Positions 27,108-36,374 are shown, numbered from the stretch's first letter. The stretch is 64,000 bases of DNA from Alloyangia pacifica (GCF_900116195.1 NZ_FOZW01000003.1:62001-126000), one strand, 5' to 3'. Program-made: numbers and translations. Notes: generated by a model not told the origin, from the sequence alone.

Positions 27108-28148
27108 ATGAACCGTCCCACCCAAGCCGACCCCGTGCTCCGCGTCAGCGCCGCGATCCTGGCGGGGCTGGCCCTGCTGGTCTGCCTCAAGCTTGCCCAG
27201 AACATCTTTGCCCCGCTGATGCTGGCGGTGATCGTCGGCATCATCTTCTCGCCCGTGGCGGACAGGATGGAAAAACTGCGCCTGCCGCGCGGGCTCGTGG
27301 CCATCATCCTGATCGTGCTGATCTTCTTCCTCATCGCCTCTCTGGCTTTTCTCGCGGAGCCCTATATCACCGCGGCCATCGACCGGATCCCGACGGTGAA
27401 ATACGAGATCCGCAAGTTCCTGTTCGAATACCGCGACCTGATCCGCGGCATCGATGAGGTCGAGCAGGCGCTCGGCGCCGCGCAGAAGAAGGCCGAGGAG
27501 GGCTCGGGCATGCCGAGCGTGACCGACGCGCTCTATCTCGCGCCGGTCATCATCGCCCAGGCGCTGGTGTTCTTCGGCGGGCTGTTCTTCTTCCTGCTGA
27601 CGCGCTGGAACATCTACAGCTGGATGGCGCATCGCATCGGCGACAACACCACCACCGCCGCGATCCTCGACCGTTTCTGCGCCGCCGAGAATTCCGTGGC
27701 ACGCTACTTCGCGACAATCTCGCTGATCAATATCGGGCTCGGCTTCGCGGTGACCGGCGGACTGATGGCCATCGGCATGCCGGCGGCACCGATCTGGGGC
27801 ATCGCGGCCGCGCTGCTGAACTACGTGCTCTACGTCGGGCCGGCGGCGATGGTGGCAGGACTGCTGCTCAATGGGCTGGTCGCCTTTGACGGGCTGATGA
27901 GCTTTGCGCCCGCGGCGGTCTACCTCACGCTCAACATGTGCGAGGCACAGTTCGTCACCCCGGGACTGGTGGGCAAGCACGTTCAGATCAACCCCTTCCT
28001 GATCTTCGTCTCGCTGGTGTTCTGGCTGTGGCTCTGGGGCCCGATCGGCGGCATCGTTGCGATCCCGACGACGGTGATCGTGCTGCACCTCTTCGACATC
28101 ATCGGCGAGGGGCGCAAATCCCCGGCGAGCCGCCGCCCGGCGGCCTGA
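27108..28148 (+). CDS. AI-2E family (PerM/TqsA-like) membrane transporter
   Basis: A 346-residue inner-membrane protein of the AI-2E transporter family, with about seven or eight hydrophobic segments, a large loop about residues 90-145 and the conserved C-terminal region (TPGLVGKHVQINPFLIFVSL then WGPIGGIVAIPTTV). Members export diverse solutes, including autoinducer-2 and, in some, sodium ions; the substrate here is unknown. The ATG at 27108 has no strong Shine-Dalgarno; no better start is apparent. Followed by a small hairpin at 28159-28179. Confidence 0.88.
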   Translation: MNRPTQADPVLRVSAAILAGLALLVCLKLAQNIFAPLMLAVIVGIIFSPVADRMEKLRLPRGLVAIILIVLIFFLIASLAFLAEPYITAAIDRIPTVKYEIRKFLFEYRDLIRGIDEVEQALGAAQKKAEEGSGMPSVTDALYLAPVIIAQALVFFGGLFFFLLTRWNIYSWMAHRIGDNTTTAAILDRFCAAENSVARYFATISLINIGLGFAVTGGLMAIGMPAAPIWGIAAALLNYVLYVGPAAMVAGLLLNGLVAFDGLMSFAPAAVYLTLNMCEAQFVTPGLVGKHVQINPFLIFVSLVFWLWLWGPIGGIVAIPTTVIVLHLFDIIGEGRKSPASRRPAA

Positions 28149-28158
28149 TCCCGCGCGT

Positions 28159-28179
28159 CCGGGGCGTTCTGCGCCCCGG
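28159..28179 (+). terminator. GC-rich stem-loop after the AI-2E transporter gene
   Basis: CCGGGGCG-TTCTG-CGCCCCGG forms a perfect 8-bp stem 11 bases after the stop. No U-tract follows, so termination is only suggested. Confidence 0.5.
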
Positions 28180-28322
28180 CGGTTCCACGGCAGCGTGACA
28201 CAAGAAACTCTTTGCGAAAACGCCCGGATAGGAGATCATTGCCCCGGCAGGAGTTCCGCGGAGCACCCGACATTTCCGACTCGGCGGACCCTGCGCGGTT
28301 TTCAGGAGGTGAGGGTTTTCCG

Positions 28323-29156
28323 GTGTCCATTGCATCCCATTCGATCCCCTTCGGGCTGGTCGCCCTGATCTTCCTTCTGGCGCTGCCGATCTGCGCCTTT
28401 GCCGGCTTCCGCTTCGGCAGCCTCGAGTTGACCCGCAATCCCGCGCGCTTCGTCGAGGGCAAGCTGCCGGGCGAGGCTTCGCTCGGTGCGCTGCTGGCGC
28501 TGCTGGGCCTGCTGCTCGGCTTCACCTTCAGCGCCACGCTGAACTGGCGCGAGGCCAGCGTCTCGGCGGTGGTCGAGGAGGCCGCGGCGCTCGGCACGGC
28601 CTTCCTGCGCGCCGACCTGCTGCCCGACGCCGAGGGACGGCCGCTGCAGCAGGCGCTGCTCGACTACGGACGCACCCGCATCGTGCCCCCCGGCTATCGG
28701 CCTACCCGCGAGAACATCGACGCCTTCGTGGCAAAGAGTACCGAGGCCCAGGCGTCGCTCTGGCCCGCCACGATGGCAGCGCTCACCCCCGAGGTACCCG
28801 CGCCCGTCGCCACCTTTGTGGCGGGCGGAATAACCGAGGTGCTCGATGCGCACAGCCGCCGCGTCGCCGCCGCGTCGAAAAGCATCACCTCGGGCATCTG
28901 GATGCTGCTGACCTTCGCCGCCGGCTCCGGCGTCTTCATCATCGGCAACCGTGCCGCGCTGCAGGGCCGCAGGCTGAGCTGGCGCACGATGGTCTTTTCG
29001 GTGGTGCTGACCGCCGTGCTGGTGACCATCGAGGATCTCAGCCGGGCCTCCGACGGCTTCTCCATCGTGCCGCAGACGCCGTTGATCGCCGCCGTCGCCG
29101 ACATGGAAGCCGCGCTCGGCACGGCTGCGCTGGCCAGCGCCGCACCGCAGCCCTGA
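28323..29156 (+). CDS. Bestrophin-like (DUF4239-like) integral membrane protein
   Basis: A 277-residue membrane protein. Hydrophobic segments occur near residues 8-30 and 48-68 and again at about 195-215 and 228-250, with a helical soluble region between them carrying NWREASVSAVVEEAAALGTAFLRADLL, a pattern resembling the DUF4239 bestrophin-like family. The function is unknown. I place the start at GTG 28323 because a strong AGGAGG lies upstream and the membrane segment begins directly after; an in-frame start at 28212 would add a non-membrane Arg-rich stretch. The family assignment is tentative. Confidence 0.7.
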   Translation: MSIASHSIPFGLVALIFLLALPICAFAGFRFGSLELTRNPARFVEGKLPGEASLGALLALLGLLLGFTFSATLNWREASVSAVVEEAAALGTAFLRADLLPDAEGRPLQQALLDYGRTRIVPPGYRPTRENIDAFVAKSTEAQASLWPATMAALTPEVPAPVATFVAGGITEVLDAHSRRVAAASKSITSGIWMLLTFAAGSGVFIIGNRAALQGRRLSWRTMVFSVVLTAVLVTIEDLSRASDGFSIVPQTPLIAAVADMEAALGTAALASAAPQP

Positions 29157-29178
29157 GCGCGCCTCCATCGACCGGCGT

Positions 29179-29577
29179 TCAGCCCGGAACCAGCGCCTCG
29201 AGTTCCGGCAGCAGGGCCACGCTTTCCTGCTCGTTGGGATCGGTCCGCGCGATCACCGCCACGGCGGGCGCCTCTCCATCGTTGAGCGGCAGATGCGGTG
29301 TGTCGGCGGGAATGTAGATCAGATCCCCGGCCGCGACCTCCATCACATTCTCCAGCCGCGCGCCCCAATACATCCGGGCGGTGCCAGACAAGACGTAGAT
29401 CGCCGTTTCATGGGACTCGTGCTTGTGCGCCCGGGCGCGACCACCCGGCGGGATGGTCAGCAGGTGCATGCAGATGCCCTGACTGCCGACTGTCTCCCTT
29501 GCGATACCCTCGAAGTAGTCGAACCCCTGCTTGCCCGAATAAGTGCCCCCGGGGCGGAGCTTGACGCAATCAGCCAT
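29179..29577 (-). CDS. Small cupin-domain protein
   Basis: A 132-residue single-domain cupin. The first cupin motif (PPGGRARAHKHESHETAIYVLSG) supplies the His/His/Glu metal ligands and the second (AAGDLIYIPADTPHL) the final His. The ATG at 29577 has GGGAGGG 10 bases upstream; an in-frame extension to 29715 lacks cupin features. The function is unspecified: relatives include isomerases, dioxygenases and sugar-binding proteins. It is monocistronic and convergent with the preceding membrane-protein gene. Confidence 0.85.
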   Translation of the reverse strand: MADCVKLRPGGTYSGKQGFDYFEGIARETVGSQGICMHLLTIPPGGRARAHKHESHETAIYVLSGTARMYWGARLENVMEVAAGDLIYIPADTPHLPLNDGEAPAVAVIARTDPNEQESVALLPELEALVPG

Positions 29578-29962
29578 CGGAAAGACCCTCCCGTCGATAC
29601 CGGTCTGCCAAAGCGAGGGTACGCCAGCCGCGGCGCTGCGACAAACGAAAGCGCCCCCCCTGCCCAGCGGGCCCAGGTTCCACAGCCGCGCGACGCAGAC
29701 CTGTCCGGATGCCATGGACCGCGTGACGGACCTGCGGATCGGTGCCTGCCGCGCAGCGCTGAGGCGCGGAATGGGCGCTCAAGGCGGGGTGGCAGGGTGC
29801 TGAATGGGAAAAGGCTCCACCTCGGGGAAAGGTGGAGCCTTTAAACGATCCGGGCCACACGAGGGAAGTCGGGACAGGGTTGCAACCCGGGATCAGGGAC
29901 TGGACCGTCGGTACGTCCTTGAGCTTCCAACACCCGAACGAACGGATGGTTCCCGCAATTCA
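29578..29962. other. Non-coding gap between cupin and yihY-like genes
   Basis: No credible gene is seen in 385 bases. It holds the cupin promoter side, a perfect 12-base palindrome GGGTTGCAACCC at 29877-29888, and the stem-loop at 29809-29845 that may end the yihY-like transcript. Confidence 0.5.
29809..29845 (-). terminator. Perfect stem-loop, probable terminator of the yihY-like gene
   Basis: AAAGGCTCCACC and GGTGGAGCCTTT form a 12-bp stem around a 9-base loop. Read on the minus strand it is followed by TTTTCCC. It lies 118 bases after the yihY-like stop. It could also act weakly on the plus strand. Confidence 0.7.
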
Positions 29963-30958
29963 TCAAATTTTTTCAGAAACTTCTTCGACCCCGTCGGAGG
30001 CCTCGGCACGGGCCCGCTCGGCCTCTGCCTTTTCCGCCGCGCGGCGGGCGGTGAGCACCCTCAAAAGTTCGGTGTTGAGCTGCGCCCCGAGCAGTGTCAC
30101 CAGCGCGCTGACATAGAACCACAGCAGCAGGGCGACCACCGCGCCGAGCGATCCGTAGACCTCATTCAGCCGGTCGAAGTTGCGCACGTAGCTGGCAAGG
30201 GCAAAGGAGCCGATGGCCCAGGCGATCACCGCGATGGCGGCGCCCGGCGTCAGCCAGGGCATGCGCGCGTGTCGGCGGTTCGGTCCGAAGCGGTAGACCA
30301 GCGCCACCGCAAGGTAGACCACGCAGAGCAGCACGATCCACTTCGCACCCTCGACCGCGATCTCCACCCCTGCGGGCAGGTGCAGGAAGGCCATGCCCGC
30401 AGGAATCACCACCACCGCGGCGAAGGCGAGCAGCGCCACCAGCACCAGCAGCGCGGTCATGCCGTAGGCGACCAGCACCCGGCGCACCGGATTCATCCGG
30501 TGTGGCGCCTCGGTGACCGCGTTGAGCCCCCGGATCAGCGCCGCGACCGAAGCCCGTGCCGACCAGATCGCCAGCACGATAGAGGCGATCGAGGCCCATT
30601 GCAGCGTCGAGCGGTTGGTCGAGATCAGCTGGGTGATCTGCGCGTCGATGAGCTGGTAGGCAGTCTCCGGGACCACATCGGTGAGCAGTTCCATCTGCTC
30701 GGCTATGGCGATCGGATCGGCCCAATAGCCCCAGATGGCGATGACCGCAGCCATGGCGGGAAAGATCGACAGGAAGGCATAGAATGCCACACCGGCCGCG
30801 ATGAGCCCGAGATTGCGCTCGTCCATGCGCTGCCAGGTCCGCCACAGCGCGTGCAGCCAGCCGCGCACCCCGACATGGCGCAGGTGCAGGCGGTCCTCTT
30901 CGGTGGAGCGCGTCGCCGAACCGGATTCCGCGACGTCCTTGGGGGAAGCTTCGGGCAT
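29963..30958 (-). CDS. YihY/BrkB-family inner-membrane protein
   Basis: A 331-residue protein with about six hydrophobic segments and the family signature near the N terminus (NLGLIAAGVAFYAFLSIFPAMAA) and in the loop before the last helices (PGAAIAVIAWAIGSFALASYVRNF). Proteins of this family were once called ribonuclease BN, which is a misassignment; their role remains unclear. The ATG at 30958 is chosen with AAGGATGAGG upstream; in-frame Met codons further upstream to 31132 would add a poorly conserved cytoplasmic tail. The C-terminal tail is Ala/Glu/Arg rich. Confidence 0.88.
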   Translation of the reverse strand: MPEASPKDVAESGSATRSTEEDRLHLRHVGVRGWLHALWRTWQRMDERNLGLIAAGVAFYAFLSIFPAMAAVIAIWGYWADPIAIAEQMELLTDVVPETAYQLIDAQITQLISTNRSTLQWASIASIVLAIWSARASVAALIRGLNAVTEAPHRMNPVRRVLVAYGMTALLVLVALLAFAAVVVIPAGMAFLHLPAGVEIAVEGAKWIVLLCVVYLAVALVYRFGPNRRHARMPWLTPGAAIAVIAWAIGSFALASYVRNFDRLNEVYGSLGAVVALLLWFYVSALVTLLGAQLNTELLRVLTARRAAEKAEAERARAEASDGVEEVSEKI

Positions 30959-31153
30959 GTCCTCATCCTTCGCGGAACCAAACCTGACGTCAATGCACGT
31001 CATAAGTGCCAAAGTCGCCTTTTCAAGCCCTTGTAAACCCTTCATTACGACTTCGGCCATACGGTCGGTGAAAATCGTTAGCGAGTTCCTCCTTTGCCCA
31101 GTCGCACCTCCCCGGGCGCGGCGCCGGACCACGTGTGGTCAGCGGCGTCTGCC

Positions 31154-31666
31154 ATGTCGCTCTGCCTTCTTCTACTCCTTTTGCTGTCTTCGCTTCTCCT
31201 GTCTGCACGAAGCGCCGCGGCCAAGGAGTTGCAGCAGCCAGCCCTCATGTCGTCCAGCGGCAACATTCCGAAGCTGCTGGTGATCCGCGATGATCCCGGG
31301 GGGCGGCTACGCCCCCGCCTGCAGCTGGTCAGCGACCTGCGTGACCAGCAGACCCGGGTCGAGTTCCGCGGCCGTTACTGCAACTCCTCCTGCACCCTCC
31401 TGCTCGGGGTCGAGGATGTCTGCGTTTCGCCGCGCACCCGCTTCGGCTTTCACGGCCCGCACTACCTCGATCGCCCGATCCCCGAGGAGCGTTTCGAATA
31501 CTGGTCGCAGCGCATGGCCGACGCCTATCCGCCGCGCCTGCGCGGCTGGTTCATGTCGACCGCCCGCTACAGGGGCGCCGTGCCGATCACGCTCACCGGG
31601 GCGCAGCTGATCAAGATGGGCTTTGCCCGCTGCCCCAAGGGAACCGGCACGACCACCACGCGTTGA
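31154..31666 (+). CDS. Secreted ClpP-superfamily-like protein (COG3904-like)
   Basis: A 170-residue protein with a strongly hydrophobic signal peptide (CLLLLLLLSSLLLSARSAAA). The mature part has the pattern FRGRYCNSSCTLLLGVEDVC followed by RTRFGFHGPHY, matching the periplasmic COG3904 type, whose CxSxCT and later FHGP elements recall the active-site regions of the ClpP/crotonase fold. Whether it is a protease is not known. The start at 31154 begins the signal peptide; an upstream ATG at 31094 would put a charged stretch before it. It leads directly (28 bases) into the lipid-kinase gene and is probably in the same operon. Confidence 0.7.
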   Translation: MSLCLLLLLLLSSLLLSARSAAAKELQQPALMSSSGNIPKLLVIRDDPGGRLRPRLQLVSDLRDQQTRVEFRGRYCNSSCTLLLGVEDVCVSPRTRFGFHGPHYLDRPIPEERFEYWSQRMADAYPPRLRGWFMSTARYRGAVPITLTGAQLIKMGFARCPKGTGTTTTR

Positions 31667-31694
31667 CCATCACACCCCTGATGGAGACCTCCCC

Positions 31695-32672
31695 GTGGCG
31701 GAACAACGCAAGATCTGTGTCATTCTGAACGAGCAGTCCGGCGACCACCCCGACAAGCAGAGCCGCCGAGAGACCCTGACCGAGCTTTTCGAGCAGAACG
31801 GGCTGAAAGCCGAGCTGATCGGCCTCACCCCCGAGACACCGATCCTCGAAACCGCGCGCAAGGCTGCCGGCAATGGCTGCGAGATCATCGTCGCCGCGGG
31901 CGGCGACGGCACCATCGGCGCAGTGGCCGCCGCCGCGCATGAGGCGGGCGTGCCGATGGGGGTGATCCCGCAGGGAACCTTCAATTATTTCGCCCGCGGC
32001 CTCGACATCCCCGAGGAGCCCGAGGGCGCCGTACGCATCCTCGCCACCGGCCGTCTGCGCGAGATCAGCCTCGGCGAGGTCAACGGCGAGGTCTTCCTCA
32101 ACAACGCCAGTCTCGGGATCTACCCGCTGATCCTGCGCACGCGCGAGGGCGTCTATCAGCGCTGGGGCCGCTCGCGCGTCGCCGCCTACTGGTCGGTGGT
32201 GCTGGCGCTCGCCGGCTTCCGCAAGCCGCTGCGTCTGCAAGCCGAAGTGGACGGCAAGACAACGGAGATCCGCACCCCGCTCGCCTTCGTCGCCAACAGC
32301 GCCTACCAACTCGACCAGTTCAACCTCGATGGCGGCGAGGCGATCCGCAACGGCGACTTCGTGCTCTTCACTTCCAAGGGCGACAGTCGCTGGGACCTCG
32401 TGCGCGCGTCGCTGCGACTCGCCATGGGCAAGGCGCAGAAGGGGGAGGAATTCGGCCTCGTCACCGGGCGCGACATCACCCTGCACACCGGCCGCCCACG
32501 CGCGCTGGTGGCTCGCGACGGCGAGAAGGAGCTGATGGAGACGCCGATCCGTTTCCGACGCCGAGCCGAGCCTCTGCGGGTGATGGTCCCCGCCGAGAAT
32601 GCGCCCGCCGAGGACAAGCCCGAGCCGGAAAAGCCCGCCAGCGCTGCCGTGGAAAAAGCGCTGCCCGCATGA
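31695..32672 (+). CDS. Diacylglycerol kinase family lipid kinase
   Basis: A 325-residue protein of the DAGK catalytic (YegS/DgkB/BmrU) family, phosphorylating a lipid or sphingoid-like substrate with ATP. The nucleotide-binding motif AAGGDGTIGAV and the following GVIPQGTFNYFARGL segment are clear; FVANSAYQLDQFNLDGG lies in the second domain. The last about 30 residues are Glu/Pro/Ala rich. It starts at GTG 31695 with GGAG 8 bases upstream. It overlaps the phosphoesterase gene by 4 bases, suggesting a coupled function in lipid or signalling metabolism. Confidence 0.9.
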   Translation: MAEQRKICVILNEQSGDHPDKQSRRETLTELFEQNGLKAELIGLTPETPILETARKAAGNGCEIIVAAGGDGTIGAVAAAAHEAGVPMGVIPQGTFNYFARGLDIPEEPEGAVRILATGRLREISLGEVNGEVFLNNASLGIYPLILRTREGVYQRWGRSRVAAYWSVVLALAGFRKPLRLQAEVDGKTTEIRTPLAFVANSAYQLDQFNLDGGEAIRNGDFVLFTSKGDSRWDLVRASLRLAMGKAQKGEEFGLVTGRDITLHTGRPRALVARDGEKELMETPIRFRRRAEPLRVMVPAENAPAEDKPEPEKPASAAVEKALPA

Positions 32673-33511
32673 CCCGCCTCGTTCATCTCTCTGACCTCCA
32701 CTTCGGGCGCACCGCTCCGGAGCTTCTCGATCCGCTCCTGCGCGCGGTGAACGCCGCCGAACCGGATCTCGTGGCGGTCACCGGCGATTTCACCCAGCGC
32801 GCGCGCCGCAGCCAGTATCGCGACGCCCGCGCCTTCCTGCGCAGACTGAAGGCGCCATGGATGGCGGTGCCGGGCAACCACGACGTCTCGCTCGACAATC
32901 TCTGGCTGCGCTTCGTGCGCCCTTACCGCCGCTACCGCCGCTTCATCACCGAGGAGATGATGCCGGTGAAACACCTGCCGGGACTGACCGTGGTAGGCTT
33001 CAACACCGTGGACCGCTTCCGCTGGCAGCGCGGCAAGATCCGCTGGCTGCAGATGCGGCAGGCCTGCCGCATCTTCTCCGAGAGCAAGGGGCTCAACGTG
33101 GTGCTCGCGCATCATCCGTTCGAGCAGGATCCGGACGTCGAGAAATCGCTGATGCGCGATGCCGATCAGGCCATCGAAAGGCTGTCGGAATGCGGCGCGC
33201 ATGTCGTGTTGTCCGGCCACCTGCACCGTTGGCGCACCGAACCCTTCCTGTCGCGCAAGCACGGGGCACAGGTGCTGCAGGTACATGTGGGCACCGGGCT
33301 CTCGACGCGGTTGCGCGGGCAGGAAAACGACTTTGCCATTCTCGATCTGGAAAGCCACAGCGCCAGCATCCGCCGCATGATCGCGCGCGAGAAGCACTTC
33401 GTCGAAGACGAGCGGCGGCACTACAGCTTCGGAGAGAACGGCTGGGAGCGCAGCCCCGATTGGCCGGTGCGCTCGGAACCCTCGCCACGGCACGATGCTC
33501 CGATCAACTGA
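32669..33511 (+). CDS. Metallophosphoesterase (calcineurin-like)
   Basis: A 280-residue cytosolic enzyme of the class III cyclase-phosphodiesterase/calcineurin type. All metal motifs are present in order: SDLHFG, TGDFTQ, PGNHDV, LAHHPF and SGHLHRW. It could hydrolyse a cyclic nucleotide (CpdA-like) or a phospholipid; the sequence does not decide. It is translationally coupled to the lipid kinase by a 4-base overlap (32669-32672). Confidence 0.92.
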   Translation: MTRLVHLSDLHFGRTAPELLDPLLRAVNAAEPDLVAVTGDFTQRARRSQYRDARAFLRRLKAPWMAVPGNHDVSLDNLWLRFVRPYRRYRRFITEEMMPVKHLPGLTVVGFNTVDRFRWQRGKIRWLQMRQACRIFSESKGLNVVLAHHPFEQDPDVEKSLMRDADQAIERLSECGAHVVLSGHLHRWRTEPFLSRKHGAQVLQVHVGTGLSTRLRGQENDFAILDLESHSASIRRMIAREKHFVEDERRHYSFGENGWERSPDWPVRSEPSPRHDAPIN

Positions 33512-33536
33512 GGCGCCCTTTCGCAAGGAGGTTCAA

Positions 33537-33755
33537 ATGACGTCCGAACGCCGCCGACAGCACGAGCACGACGTCGCCCACCCGCATGAAACCAGGGCCG
33601 GACCGGGCGATGCAGGTGCCTCGGACCGGCCCACGCGCCTGCCCGAACCTCCCGGCAGCCGCCGCAAGGGGCGCCGAGCCGTTCTGCTCTTCGGCGTACT
33701 CTGCGTGGCCGCGCTCCTGGTCATCGGCCTGTTCAACCGGGCCGGGATGCCCTAG
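33537..33755 (+). CDS. Small single-pass membrane protein, unknown
   Basis: A 72-residue protein with a hydrophilic His/Arg/Pro-rich N-terminal half and one C-terminal membrane segment (VLLFGVLCVAALLVIGLF). AAGGAGG lies 5 bases before the ATG at 33537, so it is probably expressed. It follows the phosphoesterase gene by 25 bases and likely shares its transcript. I do not recognise a family. Confidence 0.7.
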   Translation: MTSERRRQHEHDVAHPHETRAGPGDAGASDRPTRLPEPPGSRRKGRRAVLLFGVLCVAALLVIGLFNRAGMP

Positions 33756-33762
33756 GCGCCTT

Positions 33763-34371
33763 TCAGATAACCCCTGCGACCATCAGCGGCACCAGCACGG
33801 CGGCAGCCAACGTCGCGCAGCCGATGGTGGCAAAAAGCCCGTCACGCACCAGCAGAGCCGTGGCAAAGCAGAGCACCGTCAGCCCGAGGATCGACGAGGA
33901 AAAGGGCACCAGTTCGAGGAACGGCATCGCCAGTCCGCAGAGCAGGCAAACCGCCTGCAAGAGCTTGCGCATCGGCCCGGCGGTCATCACCCGCAGCCGG
34001 CTGCGGGCGGTGCGGTCGAGCCAGTCGCCAACCCCGCGCAGCTTGCCCAGCCCCTTGCGGGCCTTTTCGCCGTCGAAGTTCCGTTCCATCAGGAAGTCCG
34101 GGAGCCAAAGGTGACGGCGCGAGATCAGCATCTGACCCGAGATGAAGGCAATGAGCAGGCCGCAGAAGGTGGAAAACAGCGGGATCCCCGACAACGGCGA
34201 GACCACCAGCAGCGCGGGCACCATCAGGGCAGGGATGAAGGAGCTTTCGCCAAAGCTCTCCACCATGTCGCGCAGCGAGACCCGCGCACCCCCGGCTGCC
34301 TCTTGCAGGCGGTCGACGATCTCGCCGACGGGGCGGTCGGACGCGGTGCCGGGGTCGGCGGTGGTGCTCAT
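33763..34371 (-). CDS. Exopolysaccharide synthesis ExoD-like membrane protein
   Basis: A 202-residue protein of the ExoD family, with an N-terminal cytoplasmic helix pair (VGEIVDRLQEAAGGARVSLRDMVESFGESSF) and four or so membrane segments, ending in two closely spaced helices. ExoD affects exopolysaccharide production and alkaline tolerance in rhizobia; its biochemistry is unknown. The ATG at 34371 is preferred to upstream in-frame starts, which read through a stem-loop region. It is convergent with the small membrane protein, 7 bases away. Confidence 0.87.
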   Translation of the reverse strand: MSTTADPGTASDRPVGEIVDRLQEAAGGARVSLRDMVESFGESSFIPALMVPALLVVSPLSGIPLFSTFCGLLIAFISGQMLISRRHLWLPDFLMERNFDGEKARKGLGKLRGVGDWLDRTARSRLRVMTAGPMRKLLQAVCLLCGLAMPFLELVPFSSSILGLTVLCFATALLVRDGLFATIGCATLAAAVLVPLMVAGVI

Positions 34372-34446
34372 GTGGTCATGGTCCTGCTCAGGTGTCGTCC
34401 ACCGGACGAACGCGGACCGGTGCTTGCCGGTTCCACGGCGCAAAGC

Positions 34447-34478
34447 GCGGCGGCGGGGTGTTGCCGCCCCGCCGCCGC
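34447..34478 (-). terminator. GC-rich stem-loop after msrA
   Basis: A 12-bp stem (arms 34447-34458 and 34467-34478) with an 8-base loop starts 17 bases after the msrA stop. It is followed by GCGCTTTGCG, not a proper U-tract, so it is a terminator-like element. Confidence 0.55.
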
Positions 34479-34495
34479 CAATGATTATCCGGACC

Positions 34496-35005
34496 TTACT
34501 CCGCCGCGGCGCGCCGCGGCAGCACCCAGTCCGGGCGCGGGAAGTGGCAGGTGTAGCCACCGGGATAGCGCACCAGGTAATCCTGATGCTCCGCCTCGGC
34601 TTCCCAGAAATCCCCCGCCGGCTCGACCTCGGTCACCACCTTGCCGGGCCAGATCCCCGAGGCGTCGACATCGGCGATGGTCTCCAGCGCCTCGGCCTTC
34701 TGCGCCTCGTCGAGATAGTAGATCGCCGAGCGGTAGCTCATGCCAAGGTCGTTGCCCTGCCGGTTCAGCGTGGTCGGATCGTGGATCTGGAAGAAGAACT
34801 CGAGGATCCGCCGATAGCTGATCTTCTCCGGGTCGAAGAGGATCTCGATGCCTTCGGCGTGGGTGCCGTGGTTGCGGTAGGTGGCATGGGGCACATCGCC
34901 GCCGGTGTAACCGACACGGGTGGCCTCGACCCCGGGCAGCTTGCGGATCAGGTCCTGCATGCCCCAGAAACAGCCACCGGCCAGAACTGCGCGTTCGGTG
35001 CTCAT
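34496..35005 (-). CDS. msrA: Peptide-methionine (S)-S-oxide reductase MsrA
   Basis: A 169-residue enzyme reducing the S epimer of methionine sulfoxide. The catalytic Cys is in GGCFWGMQ at residues 11-16, followed by [22 protein letters not shown] and the terminal region. It overlaps msrB by 4 bases (35002-35005), so both stereospecific reductases are made together for oxidative-damage repair. Unlike E. coli MsrA there is little C-terminal Cys content, suggesting recycling by thioredoxin through few cysteines. Confidence 0.97.
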   Translation of the reverse strand: MSTERAVLAGGCFWGMQDLIRKLPGVEATRVGYTGGDVPHATYRNHGTHAEGIEILFDPEKISYRRILEFFFQIHDPTTLNRQGNDLGMSYRSAIYYLDEAQKAEALETIADVDASGIWPGKVVTEVEPAGDFWEAEAEHQDYLVRYPGGYTCHFPRPDWVLPRRAAAE

Positions 35006-35451
35006 GCCACGTCCTCCACCTGATCGAGATAGGCACCATAGCCCTCGGCCTCCATCTCCTCGCGCGGCACGAAGCGCAGCGAGGCGGAGTTGATGCAGTA
35101 GCGCAAGCCGCCGCGATCCACCGGCCCGTCGGGGAAGACATGCCCGAGGTGCGAGTCGCCATGGGTCGAGCGCACCTCGGTGCGGATCATCCCGTGGGTC
35201 GTGTCGCGCAGCTCGGCCACGTGCGCGGGTTCGATCGGCTTGGTGAAGCTCGGCCAGCCGCAGCCGCTCTCGTACTTGTCGGACGAGGCAAACAGCGGCT
35301 CCCCCGAAACGATGTCGACGTAGATGCCAGGTGCCTTGTTGTCGAGGTACTTGCCGGTGCCCGGCCGCTCGGTGCCGTTCTCCTGCGTGACCCGGTACTG
35401 CTCGGGGTCGAGCGCCGCGATCACGTCGGGATTGCGTTCAAATGTCGCCAT
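35002..35451 (-). CDS. msrB: Peptide-methionine (R)-S-oxide reductase MsrB
   Basis: A 149-residue enzyme reducing the R epimer of methionine sulfoxide. The catalytic Cys is in [11 protein letters not shown] near the C terminus, and ESGCGWPSF supplies the probable resolving Cys. The two CxxC zinc motifs seen in many MsrB proteins are absent, placing it in the non-zinc form. It is the first gene of the msrB-msrA pair. Confidence 0.97.
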   Translation of the reverse strand: MATFERNPDVIAALDPEQYRVTQENGTERPGTGKYLDNKAPGIYVDIVSGEPLFASSDKYESGCGWPSFTKPIEPAHVAELRDTTHGMIRTEVRSTHGDSHLGHVFPDGPVDRGGLRYCINSASLRFVPREEMEAEGYGAYLDQVEDVA

Positions 35452-35748
35452 GGAATCCTCCGGTCTTTGCCTTTGGCCTTAAAATGGGGTCGCGGAGCGA
35501 CAATGCAAAGGCCCCTTCGCAACTGCGCCAAGGTTCCACCGGCACGCTTGCCGCGCGCGACCTGATCGGGAACCCGGCAAACCTCCGCCACCCCCGGCCA
35601 CCCGTTTCCGGCGGGAGCCCGCCGGTCGCACAAGGATCGGACACTCTGCCGGGAACAAAGGGATCCCAATCGGCTCCCGGCGCATTATCTCCCTGACCGG
35701 CGCACCCCGCGTCCGGAGACGAAGATCAAGGATGTCAGGAGACCCGAC

Positions 35749-36303
35749 ATGACCCTCCGTTCCACCAGCAAGTTCGGCCTCGCCGTGCTCACCGCCGCCT
35801 CGCTCTCGGGCGCAGCGCTTGCGCAGTCCGCCGCCCCCTCCTCCGGTGCCATGGAGCCCGCCACGCAGGAGGACACGCCGATGTCGAGCCCGGAGATGGG
35901 GGCGTCCACCGGTGCCAGCGGCTCCGGCGTCACCGGCACGATGCCGGTCTCGCCGCAGACCGCCGCCGAGCTGCGCGCTGACGCGCCGACGTCCTACGGG
36001 CAGGTCATCTCCTCGTTGCGCAACGCGGACCTCGCCATGGCCGATCCGGAAACCGTGACCGAAGCCTCGAAGGTGACGATCCAGCCGCTGAGCGCCCTCA
36101 AGGGCCAAGCCAATGAAAGCGCCGATGCCCTCGACGAGGCGATCGAAGCCGCGACACCCGAGCTCGAGGCTCTGCGCACGCTGATGACCGAGAATGACGC
36201 GCTGACCGCGCAGCTCGAAGAGCAAGGCTACGCCCCCGAGGACGTGATCGGGGTCTACGCCTCTGAGGACAGTATCGAGCTTCTGGTCGACGATCGCGCC
36301 TGA
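35749..36303 (+). CDS. Secreted hypothetical protein
   Basis: A 184-residue protein with a signal peptide (KFGLAVLTAASLSGAALAQ). The mature N-terminal third is low-complexity Ser/Ala/Met/Thr-rich, and the remainder is helical and acidic (ADLAMADPETVTEASKVTIQPL and EALRTLMTENDALTAQLEEQGY). AGGAG precedes the ATG at 35749. I recognise no domain; it looks like a periplasmic protein found in Rhodobacterales genomes. Confidence 0.8.
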   Translation: MTLRSTSKFGLAVLTAASLSGAALAQSAAPSSGAMEPATQEDTPMSSPEMGASTGASGSGVTGTMPVSPQTAAELRADAPTSYGQVISSLRNADLAMADPETVTEASKVTIQPLSALKGQANESADALDEAIEAATPELEALRTLMTENDALTAQLEEQGYAPEDVIGVYASEDSIELLVDDRA

Positions 36304-36374
36304 AGGTCGCGCCTCGCGACGGCAGTTCCGCGCCCCCGCGGCGCGGCTCCCGGGGCCTGCCTCGTGGTCCCGGC

